Below are positions 7,949 to 17,042 of a stretch of 64,000 nucleotides of DNA, one piece after another. Numbering within the stretch: position 1 is the first letter of the stretch; every line of letters starts with the position of its first letter. Source of the DNA: DATLLJ01 sp035537875 (GTDB taxonomy: Bacteria > Acidobacteriota > Vicinamibacteria > Vicinamibacterales > CAVVIG01); the NCBI GenBank assembly GCA_035537875.1, contig DATLLJ010000055.1:1-64000 (forward strand), given 5' to 3'. A program made the position numbers and the translations under genes. The notes under the pieces are model-generated. The model saw only the letters and a list, made by a program, of their open reading frames with translations, was not told the origin of the DNA and did no database searches.

Positions 7949-9289
7949 CTAGATCGTGACCGCGCCGGTGCTGTCGCCAAACGTGTCGATGCGCGCCCCC
8001 ATCTTGTCGAGCATCGCCAGCAGCAGATTCGACATGTGCGTGTCCTTCGGGAACACCAGATGGCGTCCGCCTTTGACGTTCGCGGACGCGCCGCCCGCGA
8101 GCACGATCGGCAGCGGACTGAAGTTGTGCTGATTGCCGTCGCTCAACGAACTGCCGTAGAGGACGAGCGAATGATCCAGCAGGGTGCCGTCGCCGTCTGC
8201 CACCCCCTTCAGCTTGTCCACGAAGTAGGCGAACTTGGCCATATGGTAGGCGTTCAGCAGCGCGAACCGATCCATGTTCGACCGGTCGTTCGAGTGGTGC
8301 GACAGGTTGTGGAACGGATCGCGGATACTGGTTTCCGGGAAGACGGCGCCGCTCAGTTCCCGGGCGAACATCAGCGTCGAGACGCGCGTGATGTCCGCCT
8401 GCAGCGCGATGATCTGCAGATCCATGAGCAGCTTGAGGTGTTCCTGGAACGTCGGCGGCACACCGGTCGGCACGTCCGGCAGCGTGATGTCCTGGCCCGC
8501 CGCCGCTTCGGCGCGTTGAATCCGTCGCTCGATCTCGCGCACGTCGTCCAGGTACTGTGTCAGCCGCCGGCGATCGCCCGCGGGCAGATCCTTCTGGAGC
8601 GACGATACCTGCCCGATCACCGAGTCGAGCAGGCTGCGCGACTCCTCACGCCGCGCGTGCCGCTCCGCGTCAGTCGCACCGACGCCGAACAACTTCTCGA
8701 ACACCTGCCGCGGGTTGTTGGCCATCGGCAGCGGTTGGGTTGGGCCTTTCCACGAAATCGAATTGCGGTAGGCGCAGCTGAACGCCGCCTCGCACGCGAG
8801 CACGGCCTCTTCGATCGAGAGCTCCAGTGACGGTAGCGGCGTGTCTTGACCGATCAACTGCGCGGCGACCTGGTCGGCCGAGACGCCGAGGTGTGCCTGC
8901 GGCCCGCGCTCCGGGACCGCTCCCGTCAGAAACACGGCCGCCGCGCGCGTGTGGTTCGCGCCCGCCGAGACGTCGCCGCCGCCTGCCCCCGCCACGTACG
9001 GATGCGCGAGACCGCTGACGATGTTGATGTGATCGCGGAGCGGCTCGAGCGGTTTCAGGATCTCGGTGAACGCCCAGCCAGTCCCTTCCGCCGCCGGCGT
9101 CCACTTGTCCATCGTCGCGCCGTGCGGCACGTAGAACGCCACGAACCGCGTGCGCGGTGCTGCGGCACTCTGCCGCAGCGGCGTCTGCGCGCCGACCATC
9201 GAGTCGAGGAACGGCAGGGCGATGGTGGCGCCGACCCCCCGAAAAAACGTCCGCCGCGAGAGATGTGATTTCGTGATGAACATCGTCAT
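7949..9289 (-). CDS. DUF1552 family Tat-exported protein, cassette 2
   Basis: This complete 446-residue DUF1552 protein carries a twin-arginine signal (SRRTFFRG, arginines 12-13) followed by a hydrophobic segment ending near DSMVGAQ. Conserved family stretches include VPHGATMDKWTPA, GLAHP, NHTRAAAVFLTG and DLQIIALQADITRV. The ATG at 9287-9289 overlaps the TGA of the DUF1592 gene (ATGA, 9286-9289). The same arrangement at 206-209 in cassette 1 supports this start. Function is unknown; Tat export implies it folds, perhaps with a cofactor, before crossing the membrane. The second half has an arylsulfatase-like character in the family at large, but I see no sulfatase active-site motif. Confidence 0.92.
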   Translation of the reverse strand: MTMFITKSHLSRRTFFRGVGATIALPFLDSMVGAQTPLRQSAAAPRTRFVAFYVPHGATMDKWTPAAEGTGWAFTEILKPLEPLRDHINIVSGLAHPYVAGAGGGDVSAGANHTRAAAVFLTGAVPERGPQAHLGVSADQVAAQLIGQDTPLPSLELSIEEAVLACEAAFSCAYRNSISWKGPTQPLPMANNPRQVFEKLFGVGATDAERHARREESRSLLDSVIGQVSSLQKDLPAGDRRRLTQYLDDVREIERRIQRAEAAAGQDITLPDVPTGVPPTFQEHLKLLMDLQIIALQADITRVSTLMFARELSGAVFPETSIRDPFHNLSHHSNDRSNMDRFALLNAYHMAKFAYFVDKLKGVADGDGTLLDHSLVLYGSSLSDGNQHNFSPLPIVLAGGASANVKGGRHLVFPKDTHMSNLLLAMLDKMGARIDTFGDSTGAVTI

Positions 9290-11631
9290 TGCTCCGGCTG
9301 CGGTTGGTCGAGGCTCTTGGTCTTCGACTGGAACGGCGCGCTCTTCACGGCCGCCACGACGAACGACGAGAAGCGGTAGCCGTTCTGTGCCGCGGCGCGC
9401 GCGATCGCGCGCACTGCCGGCATGTCCTGCGGTCGCATGGCGCGCCCGGTGGCATAGGTCAGGAGGCGCTCCGCGAAGACCCCGGCGAAGACGTCGGTCC
9501 TCGCGAGCAGCGCCTGCCGGAGCGTCACCGGACCGTTCAGCTCTGTCCCGTCCGCAAGGCGTCCCGACGCGTCGATCGTCGCGGTGCCGTCAACCGTTCG
9601 CCACTTGCCGGTGTTGTCGAAGTTCTCGAGGGAGAACCCGATCGGATCCATCAGCTTGTGGCACGAGGCACACGCCGGGTTCGCGCGGTGCAGCTCCATC
9701 CGCTGACGGAGCGACGTCACCTTGACCTGCGCCGCGTCCTTCTCAAGGTTCGTTTCCACGCCGGGCGGCGGCGCTGGCGGCGGCGCACCGAGCACGTTCT
9801 CGAGGACCCACTTGCCGCGGGTGACCGGGGACGTTCGATTCGCCGCCGACGTGACGGTGAGGATGCTGCCCTGGCCAAGGAGACCGCGCCGCGGGTCGTC
9901 CGGCTTGAGAGCGACGCGACGCATCCGCGAGCCGCGAACACCGGGAATGCCGTAGTGCCGCGCCAGGCGCTCGTCGACGAACGTGAAGTCGGCATCGAGG
10001 AGATCGATCACGCTGCGGTCCTCGCGAATGATCGTTCGGACCAGCAGTTCGGTTTCGCGCTGGAACGACTGCCGGAGGTTACCGTCCCACTCGGACGAAT
10101 CGGGCCGCACGTTGCGCAATGCGCGCAGCAGGAGCCACTGGCCGGCAAAGTTGTCGACCAGTGCATCGGCCTTGGGATCGGCCAGCATCCGGCGCACCTG
10201 CCGCTCGCGGGCCGCCGGATCCTTCAGCGTGCCGCGTTCCGCCCCGGTCAGCAGCTCCGCATCGGGAATGCTGCTCCAGAGGAAGAACGACAGCCGCGAC
10301 GCGAGCTCGTAGTCGCCCAGTTGAAACGGCGACCCCGGCGCGACGCTCGCCGGTTCACGTTCGAACCGGAAGAGAAACTGCGGATCGACGAGCACGCGCG
10401 CCACCGCGCGCTGGATGCCGCTCTCGAACGTGCCGCGCTCGCGGCCGGCCCGGAAGAACGACATCAGCGTCTCCATGTCCGCCCCGGTGGCCGGCACGGG
10501 ACGACGGTACGCGCGACCGGCGAGCGCGTGCAGGATCGTCCGCGCGCACGTTGTCTCCCCGGCGACGGACGCCGGCGAGCAGGACAACAGCTGACGCCGG
10601 CTCGCTGAATTGCCGGGTCCGGTGGGATTGAACGGCCCCACGATCGTGATCTGCGAGATGCCGGGCACGCGCGTCTCCGCGTGGAAGACGCTGTCGGCGC
10701 CGACGACTCGCGTGCGCACCATCATCGCCGCCGCGACGGTGTGCGGCCCGGCGGCGACGCGAATCCGCGTGGCGCCTCTCGGCTGCAGCGTGACCCGCTC
10801 CTCATCCAGCGTCACGTAACGGTCGTCGACCGGCGGCGCGTCGCCACCGCGCGGTCCCCCCAGAGGCGCCGCGCCGCCACTGCCAATCTCGAGATCGTAC
10901 TCGGCGTCGAGCGGAAAGGTGTGGCGGAGGACGATGCCGCCGCGGGTGCCGAGCGGCAGGCCGTCGATGTGGACGTCCTGTTCGAAGTCACCCGGGACGC
11001 GATAGGTAACCCGGTCCAGGCCGATGCTCGGATCACCGACGGCGATGCGGCTGATCTTCGCCGCGGCCGATGCGTAGCTTTCGATCAGCGCCGGAGAAAT
11101 ACCGAGCACATCGGCGTTGTTGTCGAACCCGGCTGCGGAGTCATCCGGGGGAAGCATCGCGCTGACGTCGACGTCCACCGAGAGCAGGTCGCGAATCGCA
11201 TTCGCATACTCGGCACGATTGAGTCGATGAAGCGCTGGCGAGCCCGGGTCAGGATGCGCCAGCGCCACGCGATCGAGCTGTCCCTCGAGTGCGCTGACAA
11301 ACGTCGCGCGCACGGCGTCGGCCGGCTTCGGCGCGCCCTCGGGCGGCATCATGCCGGTGCGCAGCTTGCGAACGACCTTCTCCCAGACGTCGACGTCGCC
11401 GTCCACCTTCGCCGAATCGAGTACATCGAGTGCCAGGTTGCCAATCTTGCTTCGCTCGTTGTGGCAGCCGAGACAGTACTGCTTCAGGAACGCCGCATCC
11501 GGGGCAGAAACGGGATCGACAGCCGCACGCGCCGGCGCCGCCGGCCTGCCCTGTGCACCGCCGATCATCGTCGACGCCGAAATCCCCACCAGCGCGCCGG
11601 CGGCGGCGAGGCGCGCCTTCACCCCGGTCAT
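9286..11631 (-). CDS. DUF1592-type cytochrome-like secreted protein, copy 2
   Basis: The 781-residue product has the same domain order as the copy at 206-2548. It carries CLGCH at residues 53-57 and CASCH in the DUF1588 region. The start is the ATG at 11629-11631, overlapping the ankyrin stop as ATGA. The open frame continues 107 codons upstream, but that stretch is only the out-of-frame ankyrin coding sequence. Residues about 5-27 form a signal peptide. The two copies are clearly homologous along their whole length (for example RTGMMPPxxAPxP, LHRLNRxEYANAxRDL, RGKWxLENxLGAPxPxPPPGVETNL) yet diverged, so the cassette duplication is not recent. Confidence 0.92.
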   Translation of the reverse strand: MTGVKARLAAAGALVGISASTMIGGAQGRPAAPARAAVDPVSAPDAAFLKQYCLGCHNERSKIGNLALDVLDSAKVDGDVDVWEKVVRKLRTGMMPPEGAPKPADAVRATFVSALEGQLDRVALAHPDPGSPALHRLNRAEYANAIRDLLSVDVDVSAMLPPDDSAAGFDNNADVLGISPALIESYASAAAKISRIAVGDPSIGLDRVTYRVPGDFEQDVHIDGLPLGTRGGIVLRHTFPLDAEYDLEIGSGGAAPLGGPRGGDAPPVDDRYVTLDEERVTLQPRGATRIRVAAGPHTVAAAMMVRTRVVGADSVFHAETRVPGISQITIVGPFNPTGPGNSASRRQLLSCSPASVAGETTCARTILHALAGRAYRRPVPATGADMETLMSFFRAGRERGTFESGIQRAVARVLVDPQFLFRFEREPASVAPGSPFQLGDYELASRLSFFLWSSIPDAELLTGAERGTLKDPAARERQVRRMLADPKADALVDNFAGQWLLLRALRNVRPDSSEWDGNLRQSFQRETELLVRTIIREDRSVIDLLDADFTFVDERLARHYGIPGVRGSRMRRVALKPDDPRRGLLGQGSILTVTSAANRTSPVTRGKWVLENVLGAPPPAPPPGVETNLEKDAAQVKVTSLRQRMELHRANPACASCHKLMDPIGFSLENFDNTGKWRTVDGTATIDASGRLADGTELNGPVTLRQALLARTDVFAGVFAERLLTYATGRAMRPQDMPAVRAIARAAAQNGYRFSSFVVAAVKSAPFQSKTKSLDQPQPEQ

Positions 11632-13241
11632 TGCGCGCCCCCGTCGGTCTTCTTGACTTCGGCTTTCTTCACGGTGGCCGACGCGGCACCGCTCGTCAGG
11701 CGATCGAGCAGCGCCATCGTCGAGGGCTTCGCCACCGGCGAGTTGGTGGCGAGAAACACTCCCTGCGCCCACACGTACGGCGTGCGGCCTTCCTTGTCCG
11801 CCTGGTTGAGCGCGGCGCCTTTCGATGCCAGCAGCTCGATAATGTCGTCGGAGCCGCGATTGGCCGCGCCGTGCACGGCCTGCAGTCCCATCTGGTTGAC
11901 GGCGTTGACGTCGAGCCCGAGCTCGAGACAGAGCTGCACCGACTGGATCCACACGGCCGGCGATTCGCTGAACGTTTCACCGACGACCCAATTCACGCCC
12001 GCGGCCGCCATCAGCGCCGTCGTCCCGTTGAACGTGGTGATTTTCGGATCGGCGCCCCTGGACAGCAGCAGTCGCATCACCGGCAGATCACCTGACTGCG
12101 CGGCGCGGATGAACGCGGTCTGACCGGTGACGTCCACCCACTCGAGCGAGGCGAGCGGCAGCAGGTAGCGCCGCATCGGCGGGAATTCCTTGACGCGCGC
12201 GTTGGGATCGGCGCCGCGATCGAGGAGCGTCGCGATCAGCTTCAGCGCCGCCTCGCGGTCAACGCCGTTCTCGTTGGTCGGCGCGCCGCTGCGGACGGCG
12301 AGGTTCCGGACATCCACCGCCGACCAGAGCGGGGTGCGCCCCCACCAGTCGGCAGTCTTCGCCTCGCCGTCGTGGTTCAACAGGAATGCGGCCACGTCGA
12401 TCTGGCCGTTGGTGATGGCCATAATCAGCGGGGTGATGCCGTTGGGATCGGTGCGGTTCACATCGGCACCGGCTTCGACGAGCAGCCGCGCGGCATCGAG
12501 CAGACCGTCGCGCGCCGCGAAGAGGAGGGGCGTCATCCCGCCCGGTGCCGGCTGCTGTTCACCTTGCGGCGGCACGCCGCTGCGGACAATCCCCACGCCG
12601 TGTGAGCCGCCGCCGGTTCCCGGTGGCCGCCCCGCTGGGAGCTCGCCGACCCGCGTCTTCGCCTCGATCGCCGCGCCCTTCGCGAGCAGCGACTTCATGA
12701 TCGTGGCATCGTTGCGACGCGCGGCCCACATCAGCGCGGTGTGGCCGAACTGCGGATCGGTCGCATCGACGGGCGCGCCGCGATCGAGCAGGAGTTGCAC
12801 GGCGTCGGCGCTACCCGATCGGACCGCCGCCATCAGCAGCGTGTCTCCCGACGCGTCGCGGGTCGCCACGTCCGCTCCGGCGTCCAGCAGACGTCGCAGC
12901 AGTGCGGTGTTGCCGTTTTCGGCTGAGATGTATACCGGGGTTAGGCCCAGTGCATTCGGTGTGGACGGCTTGGCGCCCGCACGCAGCAGCAGGTCCGTGG
13001 CTTCCAGGTCGTCGGCACGGACCATCCAATGGAGCGCCGTGGTGCCATCCGCACCGGCGGCATTGACGTCCACGCCCTGCTTGAGCAGCCGGCGAACGGC
13101 CGCGCCATCGCCAGCCGCCGCGGCTCGCACCAGCGGGTTGTCGGCTGCCGCCATGACCGACGCCATGTAGGGCGGGTCCTGTGGACCCGCCAACAGCATC
13201 AGCACAGCCACCCCGGTACCGATACGTCGTTTTCTCTTCAT
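11628..13241 (-). CDS. Secreted ankyrin-repeat protein, first gene of cassette 2
   Basis: The start is set at the ATG 13239-13241 (MKRKRRIG), giving 537 residues. The frame is open further upstream but runs into transposase antisense sequence. A basic n-region and hydrophobic stretch (VAVLMLLAG) form a signal peptide. About eleven ankyrin repeats follow. A Gly/Pro-rich insert at residues about 196-236 contains GVGI and ends GGMTPLLFAARDG, matching the insert of the cassette 1 protein. The second shared insert reads PPMRRYLLPL...EWVDVTGQTAFIRAA. No clear ribosome-binding site precedes the start. The IS element ends about 135 bases upstream and may have altered the native promoter. Confidence 0.9.
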   Translation of the reverse strand: MKRKRRIGTGVAVLMLLAGPQDPPYMASVMAAADNPLVRAAAAGDGAAVRRLLKQGVDVNAAGADGTTALHWMVRADDLEATDLLLRAGAKPSTPNALGLTPVYISAENGNTALLRRLLDAGADVATRDASGDTLLMAAVRSGSADAVQLLLDRGAPVDATDPQFGHTALMWAARRNDATIMKSLLAKGAAIEAKTRVGELPAGRPPGTGGGSHGVGIVRSGVPPQGEQQPAPGGMTPLLFAARDGLLDAARLLVEAGADVNRTDPNGITPLIMAITNGQIDVAAFLLNHDGEAKTADWWGRTPLWSAVDVRNLAVRSGAPTNENGVDREAALKLIATLLDRGADPNARVKEFPPMRRYLLPLASLEWVDVTGQTAFIRAAQSGDLPVMRLLLSRGADPKITTFNGTTALMAAAGVNWVVGETFSESPAVWIQSVQLCLELGLDVNAVNQMGLQAVHGAANRGSDDIIELLASKGAALNQADKEGRTPYVWAQGVFLATNSPVAKPSTMALLDRLTSGAASATVKKAEVKKTDGGAQ

Positions 13242-13376
13242 GTGTTTTCGCGGGCGAACCCGCGCGGAAATCTTAACCGGACTGCGACGCAAAGAACTAT
13301 CAAATTCCCAGCGTATGTCGGCCGCGTCGGCCGTCTGACATATCTGGCAAAGCCAGATCGGCGGTTCAGCCCGCAA

Positions 13377-13384
13377 TGTCCCAC
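13377..13384 (+). repeat. IS left terminal inverted repeat
   Basis: TGTCCCAC, the exact inverse of the sequence at 14530-14537. It marks the transposase 3' side of the element. Confidence 0.65.
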
Positions 13385-13422
13385 AATCGGGCCCCGACCG
13401 AAAAGCGAAGCACCAGCGCACA

Positions 13423-14442
13423 TCACGCGGCCCGTTCGTAGTAATTGAGCAGTCCCGCGAGCCGCGGCCGACGCCGAATCCGCCTCCCGCTCGGCTGGTA
13501 GCTGTTGTGATCGATGAGCGCCTTGTCCAACCCTTGATGATTCCGCTCACGATGATAGTGGTCGACGAATTCCGTGAGCGCCCGTCGGAAGTGCCGCTCG
13601 CCGAGCGGGACCATCCGATTGAGGCATTCCTCTTTGATCGATCGTACGAAGCGTTCCGCATACGCATTCGGCACCTGGAACGGTGTCTGCGCAACGCGAA
13701 GACCAGCCTCATCCAACAGCCGTCGCACCTCCCCACTCCACCTCCGATCCCGATCCCAGATCAGCACGCGGTGGTCGCGCAGCAGCCCATCCTCCGCGGC
13801 TGTCAGCGTGCGACCGACTTGGCGCATGAACAGACCACCGGGATGCGGCGTCGATCCGACAATCTGGACGCGGCGTGACGCGAGATCGATAACAAAACAC
13901 CGTGTAGTACGTCACCAAGCCGCGCCACGTCCACACTTCCGTTGTGAGGAAATCGACGCCGGCGATCGCGCCCCAACGCGCGCGAAGAAAACGTCTGCCA
14001 CGAGGTCGGCCGCTCCGGCACCGGCGGCAGCCCGTGCGCCTTCAGGATCCGCGCAATCGTCGAACGGCCCACGCGATGCCCGACGTTGTTCAACGCACCT
14101 TGGATCCGTGTGTAGCCCCAGGTGGGATTCTCCTCCGCCATCCGGATGACGAACCGTTGGATCTCCGCGAGGACGCCGCGACGTCCAGGACGAGTGGCGT
14201 ACGTCCATTTTCGCGTGAGGAGCTGCCGATGCCAGCGCAGAATCGTGTCGGGCGTGACGATCGTCGCGACCTGACCGAGGCGACGACGGCCTAACCGATG
14301 CCCGTGGACGGCTAACCGACGGCGTTCTTCATCGATGAGACGCATCCGGCCGCGCAAGTGCGCGCGGAGGATGCGGTTCTCTTCGACCAGATACGTGACG
14401 AGCCTCCTGCCGCTGGTCGGCCCACCAGCCGGCCACCGCCAT
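13423..14442 (-). pseudogene. Frameshifted DDE transposase (integrase core domain)
   Basis: Three frames must be joined to read a normal transposase of about 340 residues. The N-terminal part begins near the ATG at 14442, shifts near 14403-14408, and gives a helix-turn-helix region (TPDTILRWHRQLLTRKW) and WGYTRIQGAL. The middle (GVDFLTTEVWTWRGLVTYYTVF) needs one base removed at the A4 run 13988-13991. The C-terminal frame begins after another extra base at the A4 run 13894-13897. The catalytic triad can be traced as D in GVDF, D in IWDRD and E in AYAERFVRSIKEE. Both later lesions are single extra bases in 4-base homopolymers, which fits either decay or sequencing error. Confidence 0.85.
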
Positions 14443-14529
14443 CACAAACAGTCGAACCGCAGCGACATCCACGTCCGCGGGAGTCTACATCAGCGACTCA
14501 CCTCTCGTCTCCAAGGATTCGGCCGAAAA

Positions 14530-14537
14530 GTGGGACA
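14530..14537 (-). repeat. IS right terminal inverted repeat
   Basis: GTGGGACA on the plus strand, inverse of 13384-13377. It lies about 90 bases upstream of the transposase start; the amine oxidase remnant begins immediately beyond it. Confidence 0.65.
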
Positions 14538-14543
14538 CTACGC

Positions 14544-15754
14544 GGCCCGAGTCAGACGGCCGCATTCGACGAGGGCCTCTACTTCAATGCCGGACCGATG
14601 CGGATCTCGCACCATCACCACACGACGTTGGCGTACTGCCAGGAGCTGCAGGTGCGTGTGGAAGTGTTCGTGGCGGACTCTGAGAGTGCGTATCTGTATC
14701 AGACGAGATCGTCCACGCTCACCGGACGGCGGATTCGTCTGCGCGAGGCCCGGGCGGATTTCGACGGCTACATCGCCGAGCTGCTGAGCAAGTCGCTGTC
14801 GCAGGCGCAGCTCGATCAGCCCCCTGACAACCGAGGATCGCGAGAGACTGCTTGCCTACCTCCGTCGGCTCGGCGCACTCGACCAGCAGCGGCAGTACCG
14901 CGGCTCACCGCGCCGCAGCGGTTACGAACAGCGAACTGCGCCGCTGTCATTGCGTGATTTGCTCGGCGCGGATTTCGACTTCTATGTGGGGATCGATTGG
15001 GATTCTCAGCCGACCATGATGCAGGTCGCCGGAGGGATGGACCGCTTGCCCGCGGCCCTCGCCGCGCGACTGGGGAACCGGATTGTGTATCGCGCAGCCG
15101 TGCGCGAGATCCGGCAGGGCGAACGGGGCGTGTGCGTGATTTACGCCGACGCGGATGGACGGCTCAGACGCGTCGATGCCGATTACTGTGTCTGCACGAT
15201 TCCCCTACCCGTTCTGAGTGAGATTCAGAAGGACTTTTCGCAGCCGGTGCAGTCGACGATTGCCGCGGCCCGCTACAATGGCGCGGGCAAGATCGGCTTA
15301 CAGTTCAAGCGCCGCTTTTGGGACGAAGACGACGACATCTACGGCGGCCGCTCGTTGACTGTCAGGAGATTGGACAGATCATCTATCCATCACACGGATT
15401 CAAGGGACGTAAAGGCGTACTCGTGGGCTACTATCTGGACTTCCAGCGAACCATGCGCGAGCGCCCCCCTGCCGAACGTCAACGGCTTGCGCTCGAGCAA
15501 GGTGCCCCCATACACCCCCAGTACACCACCGAGTTCGAGACGGCGTTCTCGGTCTCGTGGTCTCGTGGCCTCGCGTGCCGTGGAGCCGCGGCTCATGGAG
15601 GTCGGAAACGGCCGCGGCGCTCCGGCAACCCGATGGTCGGGTTCACTTCGCCGGCGATTACATGACGAACATGAGCTCGTGGATGAACGGAGCGTTCGAC
15701 TCAGCCCGCGAGGTCGCAATGGCGATCCGCCATCGCGCCGTCGCTCGACGCTGA
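14544..15754 (+). pseudogene. Flavin monoamine oxidase gene, 5'-truncated and multiply frameshifted
   Basis: The reading frame starts abruptly at the IS right end. Segment 1 (FDEGLYFNAGPMRIS, YCQELQVRVEVFV) is typical of bacterial L-amino-acid/monoamine oxidases. A shift near 14820 leads to segment 2 (LLGADFDFYVGIDW, QVAGGMDRLP, DYCVCTIPLPVL, GAGKIGLQFKRRFW). A shift near 15360 leads to QIIYPSHGFKGRKGVLVGYYLDF, and another near 15560 leads to VPWSRGSW and HFAGDYMTNMSSWMNGAFDSAR, the C-terminal FAD-binding motif. The N-terminal Rossmann GxGxxG region is missing, so it cannot bind FAD normally. It is a clear relic; the IS probably removed the 5' end. Confidence 0.85.
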
Positions 15755-15921
15755 TCACGACGCCGTTGGGATGTGAGGACGGGTGACACCAGTTGGGAAA
15801 GCGAACCGTGTTCTGTGTACCTGTTATGTACCTGGACCCGAGGTTTTGAGCGATTCTGGCAGTCTTGACCGATTCATTTTCGGCCAAGTTGTTGAGGGTG
15901 AGGGGTCCTGCGTGGTTCGAC
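15755..15921. other. Intergenic stretch left of the island
   Basis: No gene is seen. The right part (about 15905-15939) looks like the 3' half of a tRNA or tmRNA: GGTTCGACTCCCGC resembles a T-arm, followed by an acceptor strand CGCCTCC and ACCA. The T-stem does not pair well, and no matching 5' half is present, so it is a partial or degenerate copy. Confidence 0.4.
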
Positions 15922-15939
15922 TCCCGCCGCCTCCACCAC
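15922..15939 (+). repeat. Putative attachment site, left direct repeat
   Basis: The 18-bp sequence TCCCGCCGCCTCCACCAC is repeated exactly at 18474-18491. It includes a CCTCCACCA end like that of tRNA/tmRNA genes, which are common integrase targets. It directly abuts the stop codon of the integrase remnant (15940), the usual position of an element-borne integrase next to its att site. Confidence 0.65.
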
Positions 15940-16310
15940 TTAATCTGCTCTATCCAAAGGAGTTTGTATTTTGGATAGAGCCCGCCTCCACGATGTCTCC
16001 GAAATTTCCGACCGTCGAGGCTTGTCGAGCAACCGAATCGCGTTCTCAATCGCCGACGGACTGAGGTGCATGTACCGCTGTGTCGTGCCCAAGTCCTGAT
16101 GCCCGGCGAGCTCTTGAATCGCGCGGGCCGGCGCGCCGCGCATCGAGAGGTGCGAACAGGGCGCGCGCTGTTGGAGGCGTCGAGCGTTCGAGCAACCTCC
16201 GTCCCTGTTCCGGCGTCAGCCAGTTCCCAAGCCGGACGCCCAGACGTCTCACGCCTCTGACACGGCGAATGTCTACGAACGGAATGGAGTTGAAGGAAGG
16301 GTTGCCGGCT
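15940..16310 (-). pseudogene. Tyrosine recombinase (phage-type integrase) remnant
   Basis: Two non-contiguous pieces remain. The upstream piece (16150-16310) reads RLGVRLGNWLTPEQGRRLL, typical of the segment entering the catalytic domain. The downstream piece (15940-16143) reads APARAIQELAGHQDLGTTQRYMHLSP, which contains the conserved GHxxxxTTxxYxH box with the catalytic His and Tyr. The pieces are in different frames and the catalytic core between them is deleted. The protein cannot be active. It shows that the adjoining direct repeat was probably an integration site. Confidence 0.8.
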
Positions 16311-16337
16311 CCTTCCACGACGCAGGCGCCGCAATAA

Positions 16338-16904
16338 CTATTTCGTTTCCTGTAGCAGCAGGGTCATCGCTGCGAAGTCGATCGACACACGCTGCGCCTG
16401 TGTGAGCACGTCGCGACCGACGTTGGCGAGACAACAATTGCCCCCGATCAACGTGTTCCGCTGAAGCGTGACATTCGCGGGGCGTAGTGCTACCGCTGTG
16501 GAGCCGATCGTCAGCGTGAACTCGGGGAGCGTCACCGATTCGAAGACCTGAGTGCCGCCGATTCCGCTGATCTCCTGCGTGCCCTTCTTGCCGCTCCGCT
16601 CGAGGAGATCTGCAAAGAGCGACGCGAAGTTTGCGTTGAAATCTGTCGTTGTCGCTCCGGTGTCGAGGATGGCCAGCCCGCTTCTGCCCTGGAAGTCTGT
16701 CCGCAGCAGCAAACGGTTCTCGCTGAACACGAGATTCGGCGTCGAAGCTCGAGGAAACGTTCCGCCGAGCTCGACACTGCCATCCTTCGACCACGTGATG
16801 CTTCCGGCGTGGATCAGGATCGGCATGCCGATGACGCCGACTTCCGAGTCGGGAGCCCACGGCGGCGCGGGGTACACTGCGAACGAGACGTCTTGAATCG
16901 CCAT
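16338..16904 (-). pseudogene. Retropepsin-like aspartic protease, N-terminally truncated
   Basis: An open frame of 188 residues carries the aspartate motif LAILDTGATTTDF at residues about 79-91 and the C-terminal element of a retropepsin-like domain. It starts (AIQDVSFAVYP...GVIGMPIL) in what is normally the end of the first of two such domains; an in-frame TGA lies four codons upstream of the ATG. The expected signal peptide and first DTG motif are absent, so this is probably the 3' part of a longer secreted protease gene. A functional single-domain protein cannot be wholly excluded, since retropepsins act as dimers. Confidence 0.6.
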
Positions 16905-17042
16905 AGTCAGGGCTCACACCGATGCGGCAGTTGCTCAATTCCAGGCCTCAGAGCGCGTGAGCGCGCCGGGTGTCCTGTTCTGAACACCTTCAACCGACCC
17001 GACTACCTACACTTAGGGCGGCCACTACATCGAAGGAGACAC

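Larger units (their letters stand above)
13377..14537 (-). mobile_element. IS element (IS481/IS3-like DDE type), about 1.16 kb, with short terminal inverted repeats
   Basis: The element is bounded by the 8-bp inverted repeat TGTCCCAC (13377-13384) and GTGGGACA (14530-14537), with further partial matches inward (TCGGGCC against TCGGCCG). It contains one transposase reading frame on the minus strand. TGT-starting ends and a single integrase-core transposase fit the IS481/IS3 superfamily. No convincing target-site duplication is visible. Left lies the promoter region of the ankyrin gene; right lies an amine oxidase gene without its 5' part, so insertion was probably accompanied by deletion. Confidence 0.72.

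Noticed and set aside
11632..11952. In-frame 107-codon extension upstream of the second DUF1592 protein
   Set aside because: This stretch is out-of-frame ankyrin sequence; the signal peptide and ATGA junction fix the start at 11631.
13242..13736. In-frame extension of the second ankyrin protein into the IS region
   Set aside because: The extension is antisense transposase and intergenic sequence; the signal peptide begins at 13241.
15905..15939. A complete tRNA or tmRNA gene
   Set aside because: Only a 3'-end-like sequence is present; the T-stem pairs poorly and no 5' acceptor strand or anticodon arm was found upstream.
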